Source: Paraburkholderia sp. IMGN_8 (GTDB taxonomy: Bacteria > Pseudomonadota > Gammaproteobacteria > Burkholderiales > Burkholderiaceae). Taken from it: a DNA stretch of 64,000 bases. The position numbers and the translations under genes were made by a program. The DNA lies in the NCBI RefSeq assembly GCF_038050405.1, contig NZ_CP150900.1, positions 2,666,001 through 2,730,000 of the forward strand, in the 5' to 3' direction. The notes beneath the pieces were generated by a model. It worked only from the letters and a program-made list of their open reading frames with translations. It was not told where the DNA came from and ran no database searches. The stretch's first letter is position 1. Each line of letters starts with the position of its first letter. This document shows, piece by piece, positions 10,212 to 21,173 of this stretch.

Positions 10212-11045
10212 ATGCTTTCGAAACTCACTCAATGGTTCGGCACGCGCCGCCGCGACCGCGCGCTGCGCGAGTACGCAATCGACGACGCGCTCTGGCAAGC
10301 CACGCTCGACGGCCTGCCGTTCCTCGCGTACCTCGACGCGCCGGATCTCGTGCGCCTGCGCGAACTGACGAGCCTGTTCATTGCGCAAAAGGAATTCTCT
10401 ACCGCGCATGAACTCGCGCTGACGGAAGCAATGACCGTTGCGATCGCCGCGCAAGCCTGTTTGCCCGTGCTGAATCTGAGCCTCGACCTGTACCGCGGCT
10501 GGGTCGGCGTGATCGTCTATCCGGGCGAGTTCGTGATCCGTAAAACGGTCGAGGACGAAGACGGCGTGGTACACGAAGTCGAACAGGACGCGAGCGGCGA
10601 AGCGTGGGAAGGCGGGCCGGTGGTGCTGTCGTGGGAGGACGCGCAGATGACCGACAGCGCGGACGCCTATAACGTCGTGATTCACGAATTCGCGCACAAG
10701 ATCGACATGTTGACCGGCGAAGCGGACGGCCATCCTCCGCTGGTGCGCCGCTGGCACGCGCCGCTCGACACACAGGCATGGGCGGACGTCTTCGACCATG
10801 CATACGACCACTTCTGCGCCAAAATCGACGCGGTGCCGGAGCGCCGCTGGGCGCGATTCGAGCGCGATTCACTGATCGATCCTTACGCGGCCGATCATCC
10901 GTCGGAATTTTTTGCGGTTTGCAGCGAGGCGCTGTTCGTCAAGCCGCAGGCGTTCGAGGCAAAGTACCCGGAACTGTACCGGCTGTTGGCCCGTTATTAC
11001 CGGCAGGATCCGGCGCGGGTCGGCGTGGCGTTCACGCCCGCCTGA
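10212..11045 (+). CDS. mtfA: M90 family zinc peptidase, MtfA-like
   Basis: 277 aa gluzincin. The zinc motif HEFAH is at 158-162, and E232 in HPSEFFAVCSEA fits the third ligand. In E. coli MtfA binds the repressor Mlc and so affects glucose PTS expression; whether that holds here is unknown. It begins 15 bp after the MFS gene and may be on the same transcript. Confidence 0.88.
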   Translation: MLSKLTQWFGTRRRDRALREYAIDDALWQATLDGLPFLAYLDAPDLVRLRELTSLFIAQKEFSTAHELALTEAMTVAIAAQACLPVLNLSLDLYRGWVGVIVYPGEFVIRKTVEDEDGVVHEVEQDASGEAWEGGPVVLSWEDAQMTDSADAYNVVIHEFAHKIDMLTGEADGHPPLVRRWHAPLDTQAWADVFDHAYDHFCAKIDAVPERRWARFERDSLIDPYAADHPSEFFAVCSEALFVKPQAFEAKYPELYRLLARYYRQDPARVGVAFTPA

Positions 11046-11136
11046 CGCCTGCCTGACATCCGCCCAAGCCCGTCCAATAACGGCCGCAGGGCAATCCAGG
11101 CAATAAGAGCAAACTGGCAAAAAGCTGGCAGAAAGG

Positions 11137-11165
11137 TCGTCAAGCGACTGATTTTCTGGCATAAT
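11137..11165 (+). promoter_or_regulatory. Promoter of rpmE2
   Basis: Extended -10 TGG-CATAAT ending at 11165, with TCGTCA (4 of 6 to TTGACA) 17 bp upstream at 11137-11142. It gives a leader of about 95 nt. No Zur-like GTTATN-ATAAC palindrome is visible. Confidence 0.5.
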
Positions 11166-11266
11166 CGCCGTTTTTCGACCCTAGGCAAGTGGCTCGCGCC
11201 AAGATGCCGCTCGTGATTCTTCGCGACTGCACGCGGGTTGGCTACCGCCAGATTAAAGGAAAGACC

Positions 11267-11533
11267 ATGAAAGAAGGTATTCACCCGGATTACCGCGAAG
11301 TCCTGTTCATCGATATGTCGAACGACTTCAAGTTTGTGACGCGCTCGACCATCCAGACGCGTGAAACCGCCGAATTCAACGGCAAGACCTACCCGCTCGC
11401 CAAGATCGAAGTGTCGTCGGAATCGCATCCGTTCTACACCGGCCAACAAAAGATCATGGACACGGCTGGCCGCGTCGAGAAGTTCAACAAGAAGTTCGGC
11501 TCGCGCGCTACCGGCAAGGCAGCAGCGAAGTAA
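11267..11533 (+). CDS. rpmE2: 50S ribosomal protein L31 type B
   Basis: 88 aa. It starts [20 protein letters not shown] and lacks the CxxC zinc ligands of type A L31, so it is the zinc-independent form. The chosen ATG has AAAGGA 6-7 nt upstream; the longer open frame from 11189 precedes any family similarity. In many bacteria this form is induced under zinc starvation, but the promoter here looks constitutive. A strong terminator follows. Confidence 0.95.
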   Translation: MKEGIHPDYREVLFIDMSNDFKFVTRSTIQTRETAEFNGKTYPLAKIEVSSESHPFYTGQQKIMDTAGRVEKFNKKFGSRATGKAAAK

Positions 11534-11577
11534 TACGCGCCTCGTGGCCGACTATAGGCCAGCCACGAAGCAGCAGC

Positions 11578-11607
11578 AAAAAAGGGCAGCGCGAGCTGCC
11601 TTTTTTT
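11578..11607 (+). terminator. Intrinsic terminator after rpmE2
   Basis: Stem GGCAGC / GCTGCC with a GCGA loop, flanked by A and T runs that extend the stem and supply the U-tract. Confidence 0.9.
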
Positions 11608-11818
11608 GTCACCTCATGCCGGGCGCTTATCTATAACGAACGCTGCCGCCAGTGCAGGCGGCATTGTTACCAGCACCCCGACGACGTTGCGCGCCGTTAC
11701 CGGCCGTGACGCACATCGCACGGCACGACTACAATGCCGGATGCTCCGAATCGGCCATTCTGCCGGACATTCCGTCCGGTCCCGGCTGCACCGCTTATCC
11801 GATATCCACACACACCGC

Positions 11819-13576
11819 ATGAGACCTGCCGTTCGCCTCACAGCCTCTGCGACCAGTGCGTTGCCGCGCTGGCTGCTGCTGACCATCTGTATCGTCTACG
11901 CGTCGTTTGGCCTCTTCGGCCGCGATCCGTGGAAGAACGAGGACGCAGCCGGCTTCGGCGTCATGTGGACGATGGCCAACGGCGGCGCCCACGATTGGTT
12001 GCTGCCGAACCTGGTCGGCAAATACCTCACGGAAGACGGCCCGCTCGGCTACTGGCTCGGCGCAAGTGCAATCCGCGTGCTGGCGCCATGGGTCGACGCG
12101 AGCAACGCGTCGCGCGTATTCACCGGCCTGCTGTTCTGCGCAGGCTGCGCGTTCGTCTGGTATGCCGCCTACCTGCTCGGGCGGCGCGCCGAGGTCCAGC
12201 CGTTCAAGTACGCGTTCGGCGGCGAGCCGGAACCGCGCGACTACGGCCGCACCCTCGCCGACGGCGCACTGCTGATTCTTCTCGCATGCTTCGGCCTCGC
12301 CGAACGCGGCCACGAAACCACCCCGCAGCTGGCGCAGTTCGTCGGCATCGCGATGCTCGTGTACGGGCTTGTGCGGATGATCGACAAGCCGATTCAGGGC
12401 GCGCTGATCTGGGGGCTGGCGCTCGGACTGGTGACGCTCGCAAGCAGTCCGGTCCTGGTGGGCGCCTTGCTGCTCGGCACGCTGGCGATGACGTTGATCG
12501 TGCGCGAGGCGCGTTCGCGCTGGCTGCTGCTGGCCGGCTTGCCGATCGCGCTGGCGCTGTCGGTCGCATGGCCGATCGCCGCGCTCGCTGCATTTCCCGA
12601 TGACGCCGTCTGGTACCTGAATCAGTGGGTGCATGTGAGCGTGAGCGCGTTCGCCGGGCCGCCCGGCTCAGTGGCGAAATACGCGCTGAAAAACCTGCCG
12701 CTGTTCACGTGGCCGGCGTGGCCGCTGGCGATCTGGGCGTGGTTCAGCTGGTCGGGCCTGCGGCGCGCGCCGCACGTGGCGATTCCGCTGTCGGTGATCG
12801 GGCCGCTACTGGTGCTCGTCGTGCTGCAGAGCCATCAGTCGAACCGGCTTTACATGCTGCTGCTGCCGCCGCTCGCGGTACTGGCCACGTTCGCGCTGCC
12901 CACGCTCAAACGCGGTGCGATCAACGCGATCGACTGGTTCGCACTGTTGAGCTTCACGATACTCGGCAGTTTCGTCTGGCTGGTGTACGTGGCCGGGCTG
13001 ACCGGCTTCCCGCATCCGCTCGCACGCAATCTCGCGCGGCTCGCGCCGGGTTTTGCGCCGCAATTCAAAATTCTGTCGTTCGTGTGCGCGGTCGCCGTAA
13101 CAATATGCTGGTTCGTGTTGGTGCAATGGCGTCTCGCGCGTCATCCGAAAGTCTTGTGGCGCAGCGTGGTGCTCTCGAGTGCCGGCACGACGCTGATGTG
13201 GGTGCTGCTGATGACGCTGTGGCTACCGGTCGTCAACTACAGCCGGACCTATAAAGACGTCGCCGAACAGATCTCGAGCCACCTGCCGGAGGACTACACC
13301 TGCATCTCGCCGGTGCGCCTCGGCAATGCGCAGATCGCGACCTTCGCCTATTTCGGCGACATGCACTTCTCGTTCGACCAGGATTGCGACGTGATCCTGC
13401 GCCAGGACACCCAGGATTTCGGCGAGCCGAGCGCGATGTCGGACTTCGTCTGGAAGCTGGTATGGGAAGGCCGACGCGTGGCCGACCGTGACGAGCGCTT
13501 CCGTTTGTACGTGCGCATCGACCGTCCGAAGCCGCCGGTCGTCAAACGCCGCAACTGGCGCAAGAAGCCGGACTGA
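11819..13576 (+). CDS. GT-C (PMT/ArnT-like) membrane glycosyltransferase
   Basis: 585 aa with about 11-12 membrane helices. The first periplasmic loop carries acidic pairs NEDAAGF (E41, D42) and TEDGPLGYW (72-80), equivalent to the catalytic SDEGR and EKPPL motifs of ArnT. The C-terminal region is soluble. It should transfer a sugar from a polyprenyl-phosphate carrier to a cell-envelope acceptor; donor and acceptor are unknown. The ATG at 11819 was chosen because the first membrane helix follows it, while the upstream extension is unlike the family. The MATE gene starts 2 bp after its stop. Confidence 0.8.
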   Translation: MRPAVRLTASATSALPRWLLLTICIVYASFGLFGRDPWKNEDAAGFGVMWTMANGGAHDWLLPNLVGKYLTEDGPLGYWLGASAIRVLAPWVDASNASRVFTGLLFCAGCAFVWYAAYLLGRRAEVQPFKYAFGGEPEPRDYGRTLADGALLILLACFGLAERGHETTPQLAQFVGIAMLVYGLVRMIDKPIQGALIWGLALGLVTLASSPVLVGALLLGTLAMTLIVREARSRWLLLAGLPIALALSVAWPIAALAAFPDDAVWYLNQWVHVSVSAFAGPPGSVAKYALKNLPLFTWPAWPLAIWAWFSWSGLRRAPHVAIPLSVIGPLLVLVVLQSHQSNRLYMLLLPPLAVLATFALPTLKRGAINAIDWFALLSFTILGSFVWLVYVAGLTGFPHPLARNLARLAPGFAPQFKILSFVCAVAVTICWFVLVQWRLARHPKVLWRSVVLSSAGTTLMWVLLMTLWLPVVNYSRTYKDVAEQISSHLPEDYTCISPVRLGNAQIATFAYFGDMHFSFDQDCDVILRQDTQDFGEPSAMSDFVWKLVWEGRRVADRDERFRLYVRIDRPKPPVVKRRNWRKKPD

Positions 13577-13578
13577 GC

Positions 13579-14958
13579 ATGTTCGCCGACGTAGGAAAAA
13601 TCGCCGGACTCGCATGGCCCGTGCTGATCGGCCAACTGGCGATCATCGCCTTCGGGGTGATCGACACGGCGATGGTCGGCCGCTATTCGGCCGTCGATCT
13701 CGCCGCGCTAGGCCTCGGCTCATCGATCTACATTTCCGTCTACATCGGCCTGACGGGTATTCTGACCGCGCTGCAACCCATCACCGCGCAGCTCTACGGC
13801 GCGCGCCGCTACATCGAGATCGGCGAGGAAGTGCGCCAGGCGCTTTGGCTCGCGCTCGTGTTGACCGTGATCGGCTTTCTGATCCTCTATTTTCCGGGGC
13901 CGGTGCTGCGTCTGGCGCGCGTACCTGAGGCGCTGCATGAGCGCACGGTCGCTTATCTGCGGATTCTGTCGTTCGGCTTGCCGGCGAGCCTCGCGTTTCG
14001 CGTCTACAGTTCGCTCACCAATGCCGTTGGCGAGCCGCGACTGGTGATGATCCTGCAAATCGGCGCGTTGCTGCTCAAGTTTCCGCTCAACACGTGGTTC
14101 ATCTTCGGCGGGCTCGGCGTGCCGGCAATGGGCGGCCCGGGGTGCGCACTCGCCAGCATCGCCATCAACTGGGGGCTCGCGCTGGTCGGCATGCGGCTGT
14201 TGACGCGCGTCTACGTGTTCGAGCCGTTTGCGATCTTCGCGCGCTTCTGCTGGCCGGTCTGGCGGCGCCAGGCGGCGCAGTTGCGGCTCGGCATTCCGAT
14301 GGGCCTTTCGTATCTGATCGAAGTCACCTCGTACACGTTCATGGCGCTCTTCATCGCGCGCTTCGGCACCACGACGCTCGCCGGCCACCAGATCGCCGGC
14401 AACATCGGCGCGGTGCTGTATATGACGCCGCTGTCGATCGGCATCGCCTCGTCGACGCTGGTCGCCCAGGCGCTCGGCGCGCATCGTCACGAAGCGGCGC
14501 GCACGCTGTCGCGGCACGGCATCATGATGGCCGTAACGATTGCTTTCTGTTACGGCGCGATTGTGCTGGTGCTGCGACCTTACTTGGTCGAAGGCTATAC
14601 GCCGAACGCGCAGGTGGCCGCCGCTGCGATGCCGCTGGTGCTGATCGTCGCGTGCTACCACCTGTTCGATGCGTTGCAGATCACCACCGCGTTCGTGCTG
14701 CGCGCCTACAAGGTGGCGATCGTGCCGACCGTAATCTATGCGATCGCGTTGTGGGGTGTGGGGCTAGGCGGCGGCTATCTGCTCGGCTTCAATGTGAGCG
14801 GCGCCATCCCCGAGTGGCTGACCGGCGCACGAGGGTTCTGGGTCGCGAATACGGCAAGTCTGGCGATTGCCGGCATCGGCTTGCTGCTGTTCTGGCGAGT
14901 TGTTAGTAAGCGGTATTTGCGTGCCGAGGCGGTGGTCAGGGCGGATTCGGCAGCTTGA
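13579..14958 (+). CDS. MATE family multidrug efflux transporter
   Basis: 459 aa with 12 membrane segments in two homologous halves, typical of NorM-like cation-coupled drug exporters. The N-terminal AWPVLIGQLAIIAFGVIDTAMVG is a family hallmark region. It follows the glycosyltransferase with a 2 bp gap and is probably co-transcribed. The substrate is not predictable. Confidence 0.92.
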   Translation: MFADVGKIAGLAWPVLIGQLAIIAFGVIDTAMVGRYSAVDLAALGLGSSIYISVYIGLTGILTALQPITAQLYGARRYIEIGEEVRQALWLALVLTVIGFLILYFPGPVLRLARVPEALHERTVAYLRILSFGLPASLAFRVYSSLTNAVGEPRLVMILQIGALLLKFPLNTWFIFGGLGVPAMGGPGCALASIAINWGLALVGMRLLTRVYVFEPFAIFARFCWPVWRRQAAQLRLGIPMGLSYLIEVTSYTFMALFIARFGTTTLAGHQIAGNIGAVLYMTPLSIGIASSTLVAQALGAHRHEAARTLSRHGIMMAVTIAFCYGAIVLVLRPYLVEGYTPNAQVAAAAMPLVLIVACYHLFDALQITTAFVLRAYKVAIVPTVIYAIALWGVGLGGGYLLGFNVSGAIPEWLTGARGFWVANTASLAIAGIGLLLFWRVVSKRYLRAEAVVRADSAA

Positions 14959-15132
14959 CGCAAAGCGGATTGCTTCAAGATTGTGGAAACGCCCCTTCGT
15001 GGAAAACCGAGCTTTTAGGCGCACCACGCACGCGTTGTCCAAGTTGTTCGCTGAATCCGACCGTTAGTTGCATTTCAGGCCGAATAAAAAGGCGGCCGCA
15101 CCTGGCAGCCGCTCTGCCCTACTCCGCCATCG

Positions 15133-15543
15133 TCAAACCGCTTGCGCTTCGCTCAGCGCCAAATCGTGCCGTTCGAAAATCTCCCGCGCTGCGAACAGCG
15201 CGTTCAGCGCCGCCGGGAATCCCGCGTAGAGCGCCATCTGCATGAACACCTCGACGATCTCTTCGCGCGTGCAACCGACGTTCAGCGCCGCCTCGATATG
15301 CACCTTCAACTGCGGCTGCGCGCAGCCGAGCGTCGCCAGCGACGCAATCGTCGCGATCTCCCGCGCGCGCAAATCGAGTTGCGGCCGGCTGTAAATGTCG
15401 CCGAAGCCGAATTCGATCAACAGGCGCCCGAAATCCGGCGCGATCGGCGCGAGCGCTGCAATCACCTGCTCGCCCGCGGCGCCGTCGATTTCCTTCAGTT
15501 TGTTCCAGCCTTGGGTGTAGCGATCGTTTTGTGCGTGTTCCAT
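15133..15543 (-). CDS. Carboxymuconolactone decarboxylase family protein
   Basis: 136 aa all-helical CMD/AhpD-fold protein. The conserved block LDLRAREIATIASLATLGC and the following helix with H82-like residues (QLKVHIEAALNVGCTREEI) match the family. It has no CxxC thiol pair, so an AhpD-type peroxidase role is unlikely. It shares a transcript with the upstream MerR gene: its start (AAAGGA site) lies 49 bp inside the MerR reading frame, in another frame. True substrate unknown. Confidence 0.85.
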   Translation of the reverse strand: MEHAQNDRYTQGWNKLKEIDGAAGEQVIAALAPIAPDFGRLLIEFGFGDIYSRPQLDLRAREIATIASLATLGCAQPQLKVHIEAALNVGCTREEIVEVFMQMALYAGFPAALNALFAAREIFERHDLALSEAQAV

Positions 15544-15998
15544 GGTGAGTCCTTTTCCGGGTGCGATTGAGTTTTGTCGATCTGTCGTGTCGAATTGCTC
15601 TCAGCGGGATGCCGCCCAACGGAATCCCGCTCAGCGACTTCGTAGTACGCGATCTTGTCGATAATCGCGCCGAGATTGCTCTGCAACTCGGCGATCCTCG
15701 CCAGAACCGCATCCCGATGCGCCACCAGCATCTCGCGGCGCTCGCCCACCGTCGGCTGACCTTCTGCCCGCAGCGCGGCGAATGCCTGCATCCCGGCGAT
15801 CGGCATGCCGGTCGCCTTCAGCCGCATAAGGAACTGCAGCCAGTCGAGGTCGGCAGGCGAATACAGACGATGCCCCGCCTGCGTCCGCCCAACCGCCCGA
15901 ATCAGGCCGGCCTGTTCGTAGTAGCGCAGCGTATGCGTAGAGACGCCGATCGTCTCCGCGACCTGGCCGATGGTGAGTGCTTTCGACATTGTTGACAT
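15495..15998 (-). CDS. MerR family transcriptional regulator
   Basis: 167 aa. Winged helix LTIGQVAETIGVSTHTLRYYEQ followed by GHRLYSPADLDWLQFL and a coiled-coil helix. There are no ligand cysteines. The C-terminal 16 residues overlap the start of the decarboxylase-like gene, implying coupled expression and probably autoregulation of the pair. An in-frame ATG at 15989 is an alternative start; neither has a strong ribosome site. Confidence 0.86.
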   Translation of the reverse strand: MSTMSKALTIGQVAETIGVSTHTLRYYEQAGLIRAVGRTQAGHRLYSPADLDWLQFLMRLKATGMPIAGMQAFAALRAEGQPTVGERREMLVAHRDAVLARIAELQSNLGAIIDKIAYYEVAERDSVGRHPAESNSTRQIDKTQSHPEKDSPWNTHKTIATPKAGTN

Positions 15999-16276
15999 GA
16001 CGGAACTCAGGTTAGGACTTCGAGTGCACTCTAAGTCAAGCGGATCGCGATGTCATTCAGCGACGCGTTGATCGATAAGCGCAATACGGCTTATTCGCGA
16101 GGCAAAAGGTTTAAATATTGTCCAGATAGATTTACTTGTCATGAATCGATCGGTATAAATCGTCGGCGTTCACAAATAAGGGCGCGCAATTTGTTCTATG
16201 CTTGAGCGCAGCGCCTGCTGACAGGATGCGTCGTCCGTTCCCGGCTAACTTTTTTGCCCTCAATGGAGTGCTTGCC

Positions 16277-16882
16277 ATGCTGAAGAAGCTTCTAATGCTT
16301 TGCGTTGCTTTGGCTTTGTCGCTGTCGGCCGGATTTGCGGCGGCCGTCGAAGTAAATTCCGCCGATCAGGCCGCGCTCGAATCGGTAAAGGGCATCGGCC
16401 CGGTCCACGCGAAAGCGATTATCGACGAACGCACCAAGAACGGCCCGTTCAAGGATGCTGACGATCTCGCCTCCCGCGTCAAAGGCCTCGGCACCAAATC
16501 GGTGACCAATCTCGAAGCGGCAGGTTTGACCGTCAACGGCTCGTCCACGCCGCCGACCGGCGCCAAGGCAGCCGCGAAGTCGACCAGCGCCACGAGCACC
16601 AAGGCGGCACCGGCGGCTGCACCTGCGGCCACCACGCCGGCCGCGACACCGGCCGCGACACCGGCCCCGACGACGACCGCAGCGCCGGCCGAAGCATCGG
16701 GCACGAAGGCATCGAAGTCGAAGAAGAAGAGCAAGACCGCGGCGTCCGATGCGGCGGCTGCTTCGGCGCCGGCTACGGCGGCCGCAGCAAGCGCGCCGGC
16801 TGACGCGTCCGGCACCAAGGCCTCGAAGAAAAAGGCTAAGAAGAGCAAGGCTGCATCGGCCGCCGCAGCCTCCGGCGCGTAA
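16277..16882 (+). CDS. Secreted helix-hairpin-helix (ComEA-like) protein with Lys/Ala tail
   Basis: 201 aa. A signal peptide (1-23, MLKKLLMLCVALALSLSAGF) precedes a ComEA-type helix-hairpin-helix DNA-binding domain at about 24-85 (VEVNSADQAALESVKGIGPV). The rest is low-complexity Ala/Thr/Pro with two basic copies of SGTKASK followed by Lys runs. The chosen ATG has GGAG about 9 nt upstream. It may bind DNA in the periplasm, as in natural transformation, but no competence genes are nearby. Confidence 0.82.
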   Translation: MLKKLLMLCVALALSLSAGFAAAVEVNSADQAALESVKGIGPVHAKAIIDERTKNGPFKDADDLASRVKGLGTKSVTNLEAAGLTVNGSSTPPTGAKAAAKSTSATSTKAAPAAAPAATTPAATPAATPAPTTTAAPAEASGTKASKSKKKSKTAASDAAAASAPATAAAASAPADASGTKASKKKAKKSKAASAAAASGA

Positions 16883-17037
16883 TATCGTGGCTTGAGCATG
16901 GGCAGCGCGATGGTCGCGCGATGGCGTGTATAAGCCGCCCCGCTGCCGCCCGCCTCGCCCCCCCAGCGCCGCGCAACCGCGCGGCGTTTTCACCAGCCGA
17001 CCCGTCAACCACGTGTCGGCATTCAAGAGAGTCCGTC

Positions 17038-17466
17038 ATGAGCCTACTCGACACTATCGGTTCCCTGGTTGGCAAATCGCCCGAGGGCGGCGGCCAGCAA
17101 GCCTTGATTTCCGCCGCACTCGAATTCGTCAACAGCCAGCCGGGCGGCCTGAACGGCCTGATCAGCAGCTTCAAGGAAAAGGGCCTCGGCGACGTCGTTT
17201 CGTCGTGGGTCGGTAACGGCGAGAACCAGCCGATCGCACCGGATGCGCTACATAGCGTGCTCGGCTCAGATGCTGTCGCCAGCCTCGCAGCGAAAGCCGG
17301 CGTGCAGCCGGATCAGGTCACGGGCCTCCTGTCGCAGATTCTGCCGCACGTCGTCAACGCAGCGACGCCGGAAGGCGAAGTGCCCGCCGAAGGCCAACTG
17401 AATTCGACGACTGTGCTCGGCGCGCTTGGCGGCCTGTCGGCGCTGTTCGGCAAGGGCAACGCGTAA
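17038..17466 (+). CDS. YidB-like DUF937 family protein
   Basis: 142 aa, starting MSLLDTIGSLVGKSPEGG, then a Gly-rich helical domain with ISSFKEKGLGDVVSSWVGNG, the signature of the YidB/DUF937 family. Function is not established. An upstream in-frame region is open but has no family similarity. It ends at a bidirectional terminator shared with clpB. Confidence 0.85.
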   Translation: MSLLDTIGSLVGKSPEGGGQQALISAALEFVNSQPGGLNGLISSFKEKGLGDVVSSWVGNGENQPIAPDALHSVLGSDAVASLAAKAGVQPDQVTGLLSQILPHVVNAATPEGEVPAEGQLNSTTVLGALGGLSALFGKGNA

Positions 17467-17505
17467 GGTGTCTCGTCAGATGTCCTGACCGCCCGTCAAT
17501 AGGCG

Positions 17506-17550
17506 AAAAAAAGCGGCAGCGAAGTCACCTTCGTTGCCGCTTTTGATTTT
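17506..17550. terminator. Bidirectional intrinsic terminator
   Basis: AAAGCGGCAGCGAAG / CTTCGTTGCCGCTTT with one G-T pair and a TCAC loop, with A-run on one side and T-run on the other. It serves the DUF937 gene and clpB, which converge here. Confidence 0.88.
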
Positions 17551-17636
17551 TGGCAGATGCGTTTGACAGACGCGTTTGGCAGGTTCGGCTCATACCTCGG
17601 CCATTTCCTGCCTAACGTCTACCGAACGCCTGTCGC

Positions 17637-20234
<2,598 letters not shown>

Positions 20235-20263
20235 CAAGAGACCTCCAATTTCGATTACCACCA

Positions 20264-20291
20264 AAATGAGGCGTTTTACGCAGGTTTCAAG
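20264..20291 (-). promoter_or_regulatory. Sigma-32 heat-shock promoter of clpB
   Basis: On the minus strand CTTGAAA (20291-20285) is followed after 13 bp by CCTCATTT (20271-20264), against the consensus CTTGAAA and CCCCATNT. The match is 7/7 and 7/8. It lies 30 bp before the start codon. Confidence 0.85.
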
Positions 20292-20353
20292 CGCTTTTTT
20301 GCACCGGGCGACAACTATTTAACATTTGATGCGCGAGAACTGCCTCGCAGGTT

Positions 20354-20863
20354 TCAGGCCGCCGGCGCCGCGCTGCCACCGGCGGGCGTGGCCGGTGCGA
20401 TCGGCACGATCGGAATCACGCTGCTCAAGCCGAGCAACGCGGCCAGCGGACCGTGCGGCTGTGCGACATCGCCGATGGTATGGCGGTCGAGCTCCGCAAG
20501 GAATGCATTGCGGGCTGCTTCGAGCGCACCTCTCACACGACAATGCGGCGTAATGACACAGTCGCGACGCTCGCCGCGCTCATCCGGGAAGCAGCCGACC
20601 AGCGCAAAGTCGCTTTCGGTGGCGCGCACAATTTCGCCGAGCGTCAGCGCGTTGGTCTGCTCGGCCAGACGCAAGCCGCCATTGCGCCCGCGCACGGTCT
20701 CGACCCAGCCGAGTTCGCCGAGTTGCTGCACGACCTTCATCAAATGGTTCTTGGAGATCCCGTACGCGTCCGAGATGTCCTGGATAGTCGATAACCCCTC
20801 GCCACGGACGGCGAGATACAACAGGACGCGCAGCGAATAGTCCGTATAGTCGGTCAGTCTCAT
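20354..20863 (-). CDS. nsrR: Rrf2 family NO-responsive repressor, NsrR-like
   Basis: 169 aa. It starts MRLTDYTDYSLRVLLYLAVR, the winged-helix start of Rrf2 proteins, with the recognition helix in ISKNHLMKVVQQL. Cysteines C91, C102 and C108 fit the iron-sulfur ligands of NsrR (E. coli C91, C96, C102), but the first gap is C-X10-C rather than C-X5-C. The divergent neighbour encodes a truncated haemoglobin and an NsrR-like palindrome lies between, supporting a nitric-oxide stress switch. Start chosen at the conserved MRLTDYTDY. Confidence 0.85.
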   Translation of the reverse strand: MRLTDYTDYSLRVLLYLAVRGEGLSTIQDISDAYGISKNHLMKVVQQLGELGWVETVRGRNGGLRLAEQTNALTLGEIVRATESDFALVGCFPDERGERRDCVITPHCRVRGALEAARNAFLAELDRHTIGDVAQPHGPLAALLGLSSVIPIVPIAPATPAGGSAAPAA

Positions 20864-20949
20864 AAGTGCAGGTACCACGATGAGCGCAAGCCGCGATCCG
20901 GGGATAACCGCGTCGATGCAAGGGTTGCCGGGGGCCGTCGCTTCGCCAT

Positions 20950-20972
20950 AAGATGCAGACTTTGCACATCTT
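20950..20972. promoter_or_regulatory. Putative NsrR operator
   Basis: AAGATGCAGAC-T-TTGCACATCTT has the 11-1-11 layout of NsrR sites, with matching AAGATG/CATCTT ends. A TATTAT-like -10 element overlaps its right edge (around 20971-20979) toward the haemoglobin gene. It is centred in the divergent region. Confidence 0.7.
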
Positions 20973-21032
20973 ATTATTGCGCGTTCACTGGCGGTATTTG
21001 TCTTCCGGCAGTAATGGTAACGTTTCCCGCTT

Positions 21033-21104
21033 GGGCCATTCGTACGAAAAGCGGGCCATTCGCGACCTACTTCCTTCCGTTTCGACGCAATTTGAGGCCA
21101 TTCG
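21033..21104 (+). repeat. Three direct repeats of (G/A)GGCCATTCG
   Basis: Copies begin at 21033, 21053 and 21095, spaced 20 and 42 bp, about two and four helical turns. They lie between the NsrR site and the haemoglobin start. The rest of the 20864-21173 region shows nothing else I can name. Confidence 0.6.
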
Positions 21105-21173
21105 TGACGCTCTGTGGCTCCTCGTAGCGCACTGTGGCGATCCGCGACGAACGGCTGCACCTTAGGAAAATGC

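Noticed and set aside
11606..11818. N-terminal extension of the GT-C glycosyltransferase
   Set aside because: The frame is open, but it begins inside the rpmE2 terminator and has no membrane or family character; the ATG at 11819 fits better.
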